Of a DNA stretch of 64,000 bases, positions 8,797 to 17,222 are shown in pieces (position 1 is the first letter of the stretch; every line of letters begins with the position of its first letter). This DNA comes from Archangium lipolyticum. GTDB taxonomy: Bacteria > Myxococcota > Myxococcia > Myxococcales > Myxococcaceae. The position numbers and the translations under genes are program-made. Where the stretch lies: positions 1 through 64,000 of the forward strand of contig NZ_JANKBZ010000037.1 in the NCBI RefSeq assembly GCF_024623785.1. Direction: 5' to 3'. The notes below the pieces were generated by a model, which was given only the letters and a program-made list of their open reading frames with translations, was not told the DNA's origin and made no database searches.

Positions 8797-9882
8797 ATGC
8801 CTCTCAACCACTACGTCACCCTCGGCCGCTCCGGCCTGCGCGTCAGCCCCCTCTGCCTCGGCGCCATGACCTTTGGCGATGACCTCGGCTGGGGCTCCAG
8901 CGTCCAGGACTCCAACGCCATCATGGACCGCTTCCTCGCCCTGGGCGGCAACTTCATCGACACCGCCAACGCCTACACGCGCGGCCACTCGGAGAAAATC
9001 ATCGGCGACCACATCGGCCGCACGCCCTCGCGCCGCGACCGCGTCGTCATCGCCACCAAGTTCTTCGGCAACCTCTTCCCCGAGGATCCCAACGGCGGCG
9101 GTGCCGGCGCCAAGGCGCTCATCGCCTCCACCCACGAGTCCCTGCGCCGCCTGCGGACGGACTACATCGACCTGCTGTGGATGCACGCGTGGGACCGCCA
9201 CACCCCCATCGAGGAGACGATGCGCGCCCTGGATGACCTCGTGCGCGCCGGCAAGGTCCGCTACATCGGCTTCTCGGATACTCCCGCGTGGAAGACGGCC
9301 CAGGCGCAGCTCGTCGCGCAGTTCCGCGGCTGGACACCGCTCGTGGCGCTGCAAATCGAGTACTCGCTGCTGGAGCGCACCGTGGAGGGCGAGCTCATCC
9401 CCATGGCCCAGGAGCTGGGGCTGGGGGTGACGCCCTGGTCCCCCCTGAAGAGCGGCGTGCTCAGCGGCAAGTACACCCGGGAGAACGCCGGCAAGGTGAA
9501 GGCCGGCCGCGGCGCGTGGGTGGAGAGCAACCTCAACGAGCGCGCCTACTCCGTCATCGACGTGCTGCAACGCGTCGCGAAGGAGGTGGGCGCCACCCCC
9601 GCGCACGTGGCGCTCGCCTGGGTGCAGAACCGCCCCGGCGTCACCTCCACCATCATCGGCGCTCGCACGATGGAGCAGCTCGAGGCCAACCTGGGCGCAC
9701 TGGACGTGAAGCTCTCCCCGGCCCACGTGGCCGCGCTCGACGAGGTCTCCCAGCCGACGCTCAACTTCCCCGCCGCCTTCCTCCAGGGCTCGCCCACCTT
9801 CATGCACGGAGGGCTCACCGTGAACGGCGTCTCCGCGCCCCCGCTGCCCTGGGCGCCGAAGTCGGACGCGGAGCGGTACTAG
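8797..9882 (+). CDS. Aldo/keto reductase (YajO/Gpr-like)
   Basis: A 361-residue aldo/keto reductase unrelated in detail to the one at 6963-7808. The catalytic residues are D55 (FIDTANAYTRG), Y60, K88 (VIATKFF) and H130 (LLWMHAWD). The RSGLRVSPLCLGAMTFGDD start and the STIIGARTMEQLEANLGAL cofactor segment place it with the larger potassium-channel-beta/YajO type. It probably reduces an aldehyde or ketone with NADPH in the cytoplasm. GGAGA lies about eleven bases before the ATG. It is divergent from the transpeptidase gene and its stop codon directly abuts the stop of the small membrane protein gene on the other strand. Confidence 0.9.
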   Translation: MPLNHYVTLGRSGLRVSPLCLGAMTFGDDLGWGSSVQDSNAIMDRFLALGGNFIDTANAYTRGHSEKIIGDHIGRTPSRRDRVVIATKFFGNLFPEDPNGGGAGAKALIASTHESLRRLRTDYIDLLWMHAWDRHTPIEETMRALDDLVRAGKVRYIGFSDTPAWKTAQAQLVAQFRGWTPLVALQIEYSLLERTVEGELIPMAQELGLGVTPWSPLKSGVLSGKYTRENAGKVKAGRGAWVESNLNERAYSVIDVLQRVAKEVGATPAHVALAWVQNRPGVTSTIIGARTMEQLEANLGALDVKLSPAHVAALDEVSQPTLNFPAAFLQGSPTFMHGGLTVNGVSAPPLPWAPKSDAERY

Positions 9883-10254
9883 CTACTTGGAGGAGCCGCC
9901 CTGACCGGACCCCGAGGTCGAGAACCAGGCGGGTCCGGAGAGGTTCTGCGGCTCCACCGAGGAAGGCAGGAAGGGGGTCGCGTCCTCGGCCCCGGCCTCG
10001 GAGAACGAACCCTCCCGGGCCGGACGCAGCGGTCCTCCCGCCTCGTCCACGGAGTCGATCGCCATCATCAGCAGCGACCCCATGACGCCCACCAGCACCA
10101 CACCCGTCAGCAGCACCCCCCACTTCATCCGGCGCGCCCGGACGACATGGAGGGGCTCGCGAGGGCGCTCCACCACGGGGACGGTGGGCAGAGAAGGGCG
10201 AGGTTTGACGGGGAGCCGGATGACGGGCGCCAGTCCTGGCTCTTCAGGGGGCAT
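9883..10254 (-). CDS. Small single-pass membrane protein
   Basis: A 123-residue protein with a proline-rich, basic cytoplasmic N-terminus (VIRLPVKPRPSLPTVPVVERP), one membrane helix at about 45-66 (GVLLTGVVLVGVMGSLLMMA) and a 55-residue acidic then Gly/Ser-rich tail. No known domain is visible. The predicted topology is N-in with the tail in the periplasm. Its stop codon touches that of the aldo/keto reductase on the other strand, and its start lies 92 bases from the radical SAM gene, with which it is divergent. Confidence 0.7.
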   Translation of the reverse strand: MPPEEPGLAPVIRLPVKPRPSLPTVPVVERPREPLHVVRARRMKWGVLLTGVVLVGVMGSLLMMAIDSVDEAGGPLRPAREGSFSEAGAEDATPFLPSSVEPQNLSGPAWFSTSGSGQGGSSK

Positions 10255-10345
10255 GGCGCCATTCTAACCGATGTCCCGCGAGCAAGGTACCGCCTGCCCG
10301 CCCTCTCGCCGCAGCTCCGCGCACCCTGGAGGAACGTGTGGGTCC

Positions 10346-11473
10346 GTGACGCATCCTACCTGGACCGTGACGAACCTGGACCTGTTTCCCCCAGAGCCAC
10401 TCCCGCCCGGCCCGCTCGCCCACCTGCTGAAGGTCTCCCGCATCTATCTGGAGCCCGGCATCGAGCGCTTCACCCGGGGCCGGGACATCCTCGCGCGCTT
10501 CCCCGGCGCCGAGCGCATCGAGGTGCGCTCGCACTGGAACATCCCCGGCCTCTTCGGCAACGAGGGCAACGCCGAGGCGTGGAACCGCATCAAGGGCAGC
10601 ACCCTCGTGCTGGGCGTGAAGAAGTCCATGTCCTTCGAGGAGAACGGCCGCAGCGCCGACTTCCTCCCGCCCTCGGCCGCCAACGGCTGCGTGATGAGCT
10701 GCGCCTACTGCTACGTGCCGCGGCACAAGGGCTACGCCAACCCCGTCACCGTCTTCGTCAACATCGAGCAGATCGTGGCGGCCATCCGCCGCCACGCGGG
10801 GAAGCTCGGGCCCAAGACGGAGCCCAACTCCGTGGACCCGCGCTACTGGGTCTATGACATCGGCTGCAACAGCGACTGCTCGGCCGACGCGGCCCTGAGT
10901 GACAACGTGCGGGACCTGGTGCGGCTCTTCACCACGCTGCCCAACGCCATGGGCTCGTTCGCCACCAAGCTGGTGAACCGCGAGCTGCTCACCTACTCGC
11001 CCCGAGGCAAGACGCGCATCCGCTTCAGCCTCATGCCGCACGGCAAGGCGAAGCTGCTCGACGTGCGCACCAGCCCCATCGCCGAGCGCATCGCCGCCAT
11101 CGACGACTTCGTGGACGCCGGCTACGAGGTGCACCTGAACTTCTCGCCCGTGGTCATCTCCGAGGGCTGGCAGGACGAGTACGACGCGCTGTTCCAGCAG
11201 GTGGACGACACGATTGGCGACAAGGCGAAGGAGCAGCTCGCCGCCGAGGTCATCTTCCTCACCCACAACGAGCGGCTGCACGAGGTGAACCTGCGCTGGC
11301 ACCCGAAGGCCGAGGAGCTGCTGTGGCGGCCCGAGCTCCAGGAGGCCAAGGTGTCCCAGGGCGGCGGCGCCAACGTGCGCTACCGCACCGGGCTCAAGGG
11401 CAGGCTCGTCGAGGAGCTCAAGCAACTGCTCGCCCGGCGCATGCCGTACTGCCGCGTGCGCTACGCGTTCTGA
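10346..11473 (+). CDS. Spore-photoproduct-lyase-family radical SAM protein
   Basis: About 375 residues with the radical SAM cluster motif C115-x3-C119-x2-C122 in NGCVMSCAYCYVP. The CAYCYV form and the surrounding sequence (ERFTRGRDILARFPGAERIEVRSH before it; VHLNFSPVVISEGW later) match the SPL (SplB) family. True SplB repairs the spore thymine photoproduct; non-Bacillus members are widespread and their substrate is uncertain. GTG at 10346 is preferred because GGAGGAA lies eleven bases upstream; an ATG at 10271 would add 25 residues of low-quality sequence. The 3' end of this gene was partly copied in the tandem duplication that follows. Confidence 0.85.
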   Translation: MTHPTWTVTNLDLFPPEPLPPGPLAHLLKVSRIYLEPGIERFTRGRDILARFPGAERIEVRSHWNIPGLFGNEGNAEAWNRIKGSTLVLGVKKSMSFEENGRSADFLPPSAANGCVMSCAYCYVPRHKGYANPVTVFVNIEQIVAAIRRHAGKLGPKTEPNSVDPRYWVYDIGCNSDCSADAALSDNVRDLVRLFTTLPNAMGSFATKLVNRELLTYSPRGKTRIRFSLMPHGKAKLLDVRTSPIAERIAAIDDFVDAGYEVHLNFSPVVISEGWQDEYDALFQQVDDTIGDKAKEQLAAEVIFLTHNERLHEVNLRWHPKAEELLWRPELQEAKVSQGGGANVRYRTGLKGRLVEELKQLLARRMPYCRVRYAF

Positions 11474-11507
11474 GCCGGGCACGGGGCCTCTGACATAGCC
11501 TGGGGCC

Positions 11508-13010
11508 GTGCCGGCTCCGCGCTCGACGCTTCCGCTCCTGTCCGCAGCAGCCCCGCGACCCATCGCGGCCCTGCTCCTGTTGTGCCTCGTGGCCTGCGCC
11601 GGGCCTGGGTACCAGGGCGGGCCACTTCGCCTGGGCACGCTGCGCTACGAGCCCGGGGGCTCCTTCAGACACTCCCGCGCCCTGAGCCCGGAGGAGGCCG
11701 CGCATTGGAAGGCCGTGGAGGCCAAGCTGGAGGAGTACCTGCAATGGGGCATGCTCCTCATGGAGACCCATGCCTCGCACCTGCGCCGCATCGCTCCCGG
11801 CTACCTCCTCACCGAGCACCCCCTGCGTGAGAAGTCCCTCGATGCCCTCGTGCGCGCCACCCTCGCCTGGGCCTACTCGCACACGCAGGACCCCGACTTC
11901 CTGCGCCGCAGTCCCTCCGAAGTCGCCCTCTACCTGCTGGCCAGCCGATCCTCCCTGGCCACCGCCATCGAGCTGGGCAAGCGCGCCCCTCCCCACCTCG
12001 ACTACTCCCCTCCTCCCGCCGACTCCTACTCCGAGGGCGAGCTGGTGGCGGAGCTGGCCATCGGCCTCACTCCCTTTCTCGGGGAAATCACCGACCTGAC
12101 GGCGGCCCTCTCCGGCGAGAGCTTTACTGGCCACCCCCTCACTGACACCGAGCGGCTCATCCACGTGCTGGGCGTGGTGCTGCCCTTCGCTAACGGCAAG
12201 CTGCTCAAAGAGGGCGGACAGGCTGCCCTGGAGCGGGTGGCACTCGTCACCGGCAGGAGCCTGCACGAGGTGCGGGTGCTCTCCCGCGTCGCTTCCCAGC
12301 TGAGCGCCCAGGACGTGAAGGAAATCGAGCGCATCCTCCAGCGGGCCGCGGACAGGGGTGGCACCCTGGCCGATGAGGAGCTGGCCTTCCTGCGGAAGGT
12401 GGCCGGCAAGTTGGAGAAGCCCTTGGACGAGGCTACCGCGGCCCTGCGTCGCGGGCAGAAACCACCCCTTCTGGGAGCGCGGGCCCTTCCCACGGGCGCA
12501 CGCATGCTGCCCGGCAGCGCCGAGCACCTGGCACAGTGCTGGGTGGACTACCAGTTCCGCCACCCGCTCAAGTACCGGCGCTTCTCCTACGCCGTCGACC
12601 CCGAGTGGGAGCGCCTCTACCGCTCCATCCTCGCCAACAAGCCGGCGGGCAGTGCCTTCGAGGACTCCATCCTCAAGGCCGCCAGCTTCGAGAAGAACAC
12701 CGCGCTGATGCTGCCCCCACCGGGCAGCCAGGCCGTGGGCTTCATCCCTGACTCAGTGCGTGGCAACCCCGGCGAGTTGCTGTGGGGTCAGCCCTACCAC
12801 TTCGTCGAGGCCAAGGGTCGCCAGGAATTGGCGCTCACTGGAAACCTCAAGGCCATGCTCGACTACGTGCGTGATCATGGAGGTCACGTCGAGTTGTGGA
12901 TTCGTTCCGCCAGGCATCCCGCCGGCAAGACTCGACTCACGGAGCCGCTCCGACGGTATTTGGATGAACTCGCCGACGATGGCAAAGCGAGCTTGAAGGA
13001 CTCCCCTTAG
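11508..13010 (+). CDS. Lipoprotein polymorphic toxin with pre-toxin and nuclease-like domains, copy A
   Basis: A 500-residue lipoprotein. Its signal peptide ends in a lipobox LVAC with C30 as the lipidated residue. Residues 184-233 (ELAIGLTPFLGEITDLTAAL..., TGHPLTDTERLIHVLG) match the PT-TG pre-toxin domain found upstream of toxin tips in polymorphic toxins. Residues 340-490 look like a restriction-endonuclease fold: E386, D415 (GFIPD) and E434-A-K436 (FVEAKGR) fit the PD-(D/E)XK pattern. The gene for a matching immunity protein starts nine bases after the stop. Lipidation, a nuclease tip and tandem copies resemble SitA toxins, which pass between Myxococcus cells by outer-membrane exchange; this delivery is inferred. 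The start is GTG at 11508. Confidence 0.75.
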   Translation: MPAPRSTLPLLSAAAPRPIAALLLLCLVACAGPGYQGGPLRLGTLRYEPGGSFRHSRALSPEEAAHWKAVEAKLEEYLQWGMLLMETHASHLRRIAPGYLLTEHPLREKSLDALVRATLAWAYSHTQDPDFLRRSPSEVALYLLASRSSLATAIELGKRAPPHLDYSPPPADSYSEGELVAELAIGLTPFLGEITDLTAALSGESFTGHPLTDTERLIHVLGVVLPFANGKLLKEGGQAALERVALVTGRSLHEVRVLSRVASQLSAQDVKEIERILQRAADRGGTLADEELAFLRKVAGKLEKPLDEATAALRRGQKPPLLGARALPTGARMLPGSAEHLAQCWVDYQFRHPLKYRRFSYAVDPEWERLYRSILANKPAGSAFEDSILKAASFEKNTALMLPPPGSQAVGFIPDSVRGNPGELLWGQPYHFVEAKGRQELALTGNLKAMLDYVRDHGGHVELWIRSARHPAGKTRLTEPLRRYLDELADDGKASLKDSP

Positions 13011-13019
13011 GATTCACAC

Positions 13020-13796
13020 ATGCCCGTGCGGTACCTCTCCACGGATATCTACCTGCCGCCAGGACCACCATCGAGCGTGGTCATCGAGAAGTTTCTCAGG
13101 CTCGTTTTCGAGAAGTATCGATGGTTCGTCCCCGTACGCTACGGAAGGTCCCCATCCTGGGACGAGAGGCTCGAGCCGGGACACATCAACTATGACGCGC
13201 TGATTTCGGTCTACGAAAAGTACCAATCACTCTGCGTCGCTGCCCGGACTGACAAGGACTTCATCTGCATCTTTCCGGCCCGCGCCGATTCCCCACCGCA
13301 CAAGGGGAAGCTCCTCTGGGATACATCCGTGAGATCCGCCCTTGGGGCCTCCTGGCGTGTAGCGCATATCGACCAGGTTGCCGAGGTGATGCGAATCGTG
13401 CGTTCGCCTCTGGCAGTGGCCGCGTTGGCCGAGGATCGCGAGCGCAAAACCAGGCGGATGGTTCCCTGTGACGACGGCATTGGCTCAATGGAGAGCCCCA
13501 CCGTCCGCAACTACAGCGAAGGTCTCGCGGGCCTCTTCTGGCGCAACTTCTTCGGCCCTCCCTTCGTGAGCATGTTCGGCGAGCGCCTCGCTTCACTCCC
13601 CGAGGACTGTCGCAAGCCGCTCGGTGACGGCCTCGTCCTCGTGCAGCCCTATGAGCTGCCCACCGACGCCGGCACCGAGCACGGTGACGCCCTCGAGCGC
13701 GCCCTCATCGAGCACCTCGGCCCCGAGTGCTTCTACGACCATACCCACCACCTCAAGCCCTCCCGCCTCCCCCTCCTGGCTCCTCCTGGGACCTGA
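13020..13796 (+). CDS. Immunity protein for the copy A toxin
   Basis: A soluble 258-residue protein with no signal peptide, as expected for an immunity protein acting in the cytoplasm. No characterised family was recognised, but it shares an FWRNFFGPPFVSMFGERL region with the protein at 15401-16162 and, more distantly, with 42587-43927, each of which also follows a lipoprotein toxin gene. Residues 1-160 differ from copy B while residues 161-258 are almost the same. The C-terminus is rearranged: after DHTHHLKPSRLPLLAPPGT the stop occurs early, and the next 37 bases still encode, in another frame, the ATRLPVLHPPG ending seen in copy B. The function is assigned by position. Confidence 0.7.
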   Translation: MPVRYLSTDIYLPPGPPSSVVIEKFLRLVFEKYRWFVPVRYGRSPSWDERLEPGHINYDALISVYEKYQSLCVAARTDKDFICIFPARADSPPHKGKLLWDTSVRSALGASWRVAHIDQVAEVMRIVRSPLAVAALAEDRERKTRRMVPCDDGIGSMESPTVRNYSEGLAGLFWRNFFGPPFVSMFGERLASLPEDCRKPLGDGLVLVQPYELPTDAGTEHGDALERALIEHLGPECFYDHTHHLKPSRLPLLAPPGT

Positions 13797-13852
13797 AGAG
13801 GCCACCCGGCTCCCCGTGTTGCACCCGCCTGGTTGACGAATGAGCCCTCTTT

Positions 13853-13875
13853 GCAACTGCTCGCCCAGCGCATGC
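13853..13875 (+). pseudogene. Remnant of the 3' end of the radical SAM gene
   Basis: Positions 13853-13875 match 11422-11444, inside the last codons of the radical SAM gene, with one mismatch. About 43 bases are then missing relative to copy A before the shared sequence CATAGCCTGGGGCCGTGCC resumes just ahead of the toxin start. It marks the left border of the duplicated unit. Confidence 0.5.
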
Positions 13876-13890
13876 GCATAGCCTGGGGCC

Positions 13891-15393
13891 GTGCCGGCTC
13901 CGCGCTCGACGCTTCCGCTCCTGGCTGTCGCTTCCACACGGCTCCTGGCCGCGATGCTCCTGGTGTCCCTGGTGGCCTGTTCCGGACCCGGGTACGCGGG
14001 CAGGTCGCCTCGCTCGGGCACGCTGCGCTACGAGCCTGGCGGCTCCTTCAGACACTCCCGCGCCCTGAGCCCGGAGGAGGCCGCGCATTGGAAGGCCGTG
14101 GAGGCCAGGCTCGAGGAGTACCTGCAATGGGGCATGCTCCTCATGGAGACGCATGCCTCGCACCTGCGCCGCATCGCTCCCGGCCACCTCCTCACCGAGC
14201 ACCCCCTGCGTGAGAAGTCCCTCGACGCCCTCGTGCGCGCCACCCTCGCCTGGGCCTACTCGCACACGCAGGACCCTGACTTCCTGCGCCGCAGCCCCTC
14301 GGAAGTCGCCCTCTACCTGCTGGCCAGCCGCTCCTCCCTGGCCACCGCCATCGAGCTGGGTAAGCAGGCTCCTCCCCACCTCGACTACTCCCCTCCTCCC
14401 GCGGACTCGTACACCCAAGAGGAACTGGTGGCGGAGCTGGCCATCGGCCTCACTCCCGTTGTCGGTGACGTGTCGGACCTCGCGGCCGCCCTCTCCGGCC
14501 AGAGCATCACCGGCCATCCGCTCAGTGACACCGAGCGGCTCATCCACGTGCTGGGCGTGGTGCTGCCCTTCGCCAACGGCAAGCTGCTCAAAGAGGGCGG
14601 AGAGACGGCCCTGGAGCGGGTGGCGCTCGTCACCGGCAGGAGTCTGCACGAGGTGCGGGTGCTCTCCCGCGTCGCTTCCCAGCTGAGCGCCCAGGACGTG
14701 AAGGAAATCGAGCGCATCCTCCAGCGGGCCGCGGACAGGGGTGGCACCCTGGCCGATGAGGAGCTGGCCTTCCTGCGGAAGGTGGCCGGCAAGTTGGAGA
14801 AGCCCTTGGACGAGGCTACCGCGGCCCTGCGTCGCGGGCAGAAACCACCCCTGCTGGGAGCGCGGGCCCTTCCCACTGGCGCACGCATGCTGCCCGGCAG
14901 CGCCGAGCACCTGGCACAGTGCTGGGTGGACTACCAGTTCCGCCACCCGCTCAAGTACCGGCGCTTCTCCTACGCCGTCGACCCCGAGTGGGAGCGCCTC
15001 TACCGCTCCATCCTCGCCAACAAGCCGGCGGGCAGTGCCTTCGAGGACTCCATCCTCAAGGCCGCCAGCTTCGAGAAGAACACCGCGCTGATGCTGCCCC
15101 CACCGGGCAGCCAGGCCGTGGGCTTCATCCCTGACTCAGTGCGTGGCAACCCCGGCGAGTTGCTGTGGGGTCAGCCCTACCACTTCGTCGAGGCCAAGGG
15201 TCGCCAGGAGCTGGCTCTTACCGGGAATCTCAAGGCGATGATTGATTACGTGAGCAAGTATGGGGGCCACATCGAACTGTGGATTCGTTCCGCCGGCCAC
15301 CCAGCAGGCAAGACTCGACTCACGAATCCGCTTCAGCAAGATTTGAGAGCGCTCATCCAAGATGGCAGGGCAGCCATCAAATACTTCCCGTAG
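13891..15393 (+). CDS. Lipoprotein polymorphic toxin with pre-toxin and nuclease-like domains, copy B
   Basis: A 500-residue paralogue of the toxin at 11508. It has its own lipobox (LVAC, then SGPGY), a PT-TG pre-toxin stretch (ELAIGLTPVVGDVSDLAAAL) and the same nuclease-like region with GFIPD and FVEAKGR. It is identical to copy A from residue 241 to 449. The last 50 residues have changed (MIDYVSKYGGHIELWIRSAG, TNPLQQDLRALIQDGRAAIKYFP), so the toxin tip probably has a different specificity. The start is GTG, as in copy A. The immunity gene begins eight bases after the stop. Confidence 0.75.
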   Translation: MPAPRSTLPLLAVASTRLLAAMLLVSLVACSGPGYAGRSPRSGTLRYEPGGSFRHSRALSPEEAAHWKAVEARLEEYLQWGMLLMETHASHLRRIAPGHLLTEHPLREKSLDALVRATLAWAYSHTQDPDFLRRSPSEVALYLLASRSSLATAIELGKQAPPHLDYSPPPADSYTQEELVAELAIGLTPVVGDVSDLAAALSGQSITGHPLSDTERLIHVLGVVLPFANGKLLKEGGETALERVALVTGRSLHEVRVLSRVASQLSAQDVKEIERILQRAADRGGTLADEELAFLRKVAGKLEKPLDEATAALRRGQKPPLLGARALPTGARMLPGSAEHLAQCWVDYQFRHPLKYRRFSYAVDPEWERLYRSILANKPAGSAFEDSILKAASFEKNTALMLPPPGSQAVGFIPDSVRGNPGELLWGQPYHFVEAKGRQELALTGNLKAMIDYVSKYGGHIELWIRSAGHPAGKTRLTNPLQQDLRALIQDGRAAIKYFP

Positions 15394-15400
15394 AGTCCTG

Positions 15401-16162
15401 ATGCGACACCTCGAAACGCAGATTGAGCTGCCCCCCGGTCTTCTCTCATCCGCTGTCGTCCGTGAGTTCCTCCGACTCGGCCTTGAGCAGTATCGGTGGT
15501 TCACGCCCATGCGGTACGGCACGGGCACTCTGCGGGAGACGCTCGACCCGAAACATGTCGACTTCGATGTGCTCCTCGCCTTCTACGAGGAACGCGAGTG
15601 CCTGTGTGTCGCCGCCAGGACCGACCAGGACTTCTTCTGGCTCTCGCCCGCCAGACCGGAGAGCCAGCGCCGTTTTGGAAGGCTCGTCCTGGCCACGAGT
15701 CCCAACACCGCCAAAAAATCCGCCTGGCGAGCCGCGCATATTGAACAGGTGACCGAGCTCATGCGGCTCTTACGCGCCCCCCTGGCTTTCGCCGGTCACC
15801 AGGAGGACATCGATCGCAAGACCGATCTTCTGGTTCCCGAGGAGCTCGGCAGCAGGCTGGACTTCACCGTCCGCAACTACAGCGAAGGGCTCGCCGGCCT
15901 CTTCTGGCGCAACTTCTTCGGCCCTCCCTTCGTGAGCATGTTCGGCGAGCGCCTCACCTCCCTCCCAGAAGACTGTCGCAAGCCGCTCGGTGACGGCCTC
16001 GTCCTCGTACAACCCTACGAGTTGCCCACCGACGCCGGCACCGAGCACGGTGACGCCCGCGAGCGCGCCCTCATCGAGCACCTCGGCCCCGAGTGCTTCT
16101 ACGACCACGCGCGTCATCTCAAGCCTACCCGGCTCCCCGTGTTGCATCCGCCAGGGATGTGA
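15401..16162 (+). CDS. Immunity protein for the copy B toxin
   Basis: A 253-residue soluble protein homologous to the one at 13020. The ATG at 15401 (MRHLETQIELPPGLLSS) aligns with the start of copy A and comes just after the toxin stop at 15393; an in-frame upstream ATG would overlap the toxin gene. The N-terminal ~155 residues share only a pattern with copy A (FLRLxxEQYRWFTPMRYG, LCVAARTDQDF), while from TVRNYSEGLAGLFWRNFFG onwards it is nearly identical. It ends in RLPVLHPPGM, which seems to be the original ending. The ATG/TGA at its end overlaps a possible GTG start of the following oxidase gene. Confidence 0.7.
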   Translation: MRHLETQIELPPGLLSSAVVREFLRLGLEQYRWFTPMRYGTGTLRETLDPKHVDFDVLLAFYEERECLCVAARTDQDFFWLSPARPESQRRFGRLVLATSPNTAKKSAWRAAHIEQVTELMRLLRAPLAFAGHQEDIDRKTDLLVPEELGSRLDFTVRNYSEGLAGLFWRNFFGPPFVSMFGERLTSLPEDCRKPLGDGLVLVQPYELPTDAGTEHGDARERALIEHLGPECFYDHARHLKPTRLPVLHPPGM

Positions 16163-16176
16163 CAGGCTCCCAGGTC

Positions 16177-17211
16177 ATGCTCCCCTACGACGCCCTGGAG
16201 GCACTGGCCCGCGAGCGCCTGCCCCAGGCCGTGTTCGACTACTTCGCCGGCGGCTCCGGTGAAGAGTCCACCCTCGCCGAGAACTCCGCCGCCTGGGCCC
16301 GCCTCCGCCTCCGCCCTCGCATTCTCCGCGACGTGTCCTCCGTCGACACCTCCACCGAGCTGCTCGGCACCCCGCTGCGCGCCCCCGTCCTCGTCGCTCC
16401 CACCGCCTTCCACTCGCTCGCGCACCCCGAGGCCGAGCTCGCCACCGCCCGCGGCACCCGCGAGGCCGGCTCCCTCCTCGTCCTCTCCTCGCGAGCCTCC
16501 CGCCGCATCGAGGCCGTCGCCTCCCACGCCGGGCCCTGGTGGTTCCAGGTCTACGTCTTCCGCGACCGCGGCCTCACCCGCTCCCTCGTCCAGCGCGCCA
16601 CCGCCGCCGGTGCCCGCGCCCTCGTCCTCACCGCCGATACCCCCTACGTCGGCCTCAAGCGCAGCAACCGCGGGGACTGCACCCTCCCCCTCCCCGATGA
16701 GGACTTCCTCGCCAACCTCGAGGGCCTCACCCACCGCTCACTCGCCGAGCAAGCCCCCGATGTCACCTTCGCGGACATCGACCGCCTGCGCCAGGACTCC
16801 GGCCTGCCCGTGCTCGTCAAGGGCGTGCTGCGCGCCGATGACGCCCGCGAGTGTCTCCACCACGGTGCCGCCGGCCTCATCGTCTCCAACCACGGCGGCC
16901 GGCAGCTCGACGGCGCCCTCGCCACCGCCGACGCCCTCCCCGAAGTCGTCGAGGCCTCCGAGGACCGCGTCCCCGTGCTCGTCGATGGCGGCGTGCGCTC
17001 CGGCCGCGACGTGCTGCGCGCCCTGGCCCTCGGCGCTCGCGCCGTGCTGCTCGGCCGGCCCGTCCTCTGGGGACTCGCCACCAACGGCGCCGACGGCGTG
17101 CGCCAGGTGCTCGACTCCCTGCGCGAGGACACCGCCCATGCGCTCGCCCTCGCCGGGCTCCCCCGCCTCTCCGACGTGGGCCCCGACCTGCTCGCCCCTC
17201 GCCGGCCTTGA
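16177..17211 (+). CDS. FMN-dependent alpha-hydroxy-acid oxidase/dehydrogenase
   Basis: A protein of about 344 residues in the glycolate oxidase/lactate dehydrogenase family, a TIM barrel that oxidises 2-hydroxy acids to 2-oxo acids with FMN. Visible motifs are the N-terminal FDYFAGGSGEESTLAEN, the FMN contacts LVLTADTPYVG and LVKGVL, the active-site segment SNHGGRQLDGALAT with its catalytic histidine and arginine, and the phosphate-binding VDGGVRSGRDVLRALALGARAVLLGRP. It acts in the cytoplasm, or at the membrane if it feeds electrons to the respiratory chain. ATG 16177 is used; a GTG at 16159 overlapping the previous stop is also possible. It is unrelated in function to the preceding toxin genes. 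Confidence 0.88.
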   Translation: MLPYDALEALARERLPQAVFDYFAGGSGEESTLAENSAAWARLRLRPRILRDVSSVDTSTELLGTPLRAPVLVAPTAFHSLAHPEAELATARGTREAGSLLVLSSRASRRIEAVASHAGPWWFQVYVFRDRGLTRSLVQRATAAGARALVLTADTPYVGLKRSNRGDCTLPLPDEDFLANLEGLTHRSLAEQAPDVTFADIDRLRQDSGLPVLVKGVLRADDARECLHHGAAGLIVSNHGGRQLDGALATADALPEVVEASEDRVPVLVDGGVRSGRDVLRALALGARAVLLGRPVLWGLATNGADGVRQVLDSLREDTAHALALAGLPRLSDVGPDLLAPRRP

Positions 17212-17222
17212 GCGAACCTCGC

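Larger units (their letters stand above)
11422..16162 (+). repeat. Tandem duplication of a toxin-immunity module
   Basis: Copy A (11422-13836) and copy B (13853-16162) each contain a remnant or the true 3' end of the radical SAM gene, a 1503-bp toxin gene and an immunity gene of about 770 bp. The toxins are identical in protein sequence over residues 241-449. The immunity proteins are nearly identical after about residue 161 of copy A. Between these flanks a segment of about 670 bp (roughly 12825-13498 and 15210-15865) differs strongly. A milder difference covers toxin residues 10-40 and 173-240. Confidence 0.9.

Noticed and set aside
16177-17211. The hydroxy-acid oxidase as a third member of the toxin module
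   Set aside because: It is a complete FMN enzyme of a metabolic family and is not part of the duplicated unit; closeness to the second immunity gene is chance or simple cotranscription.
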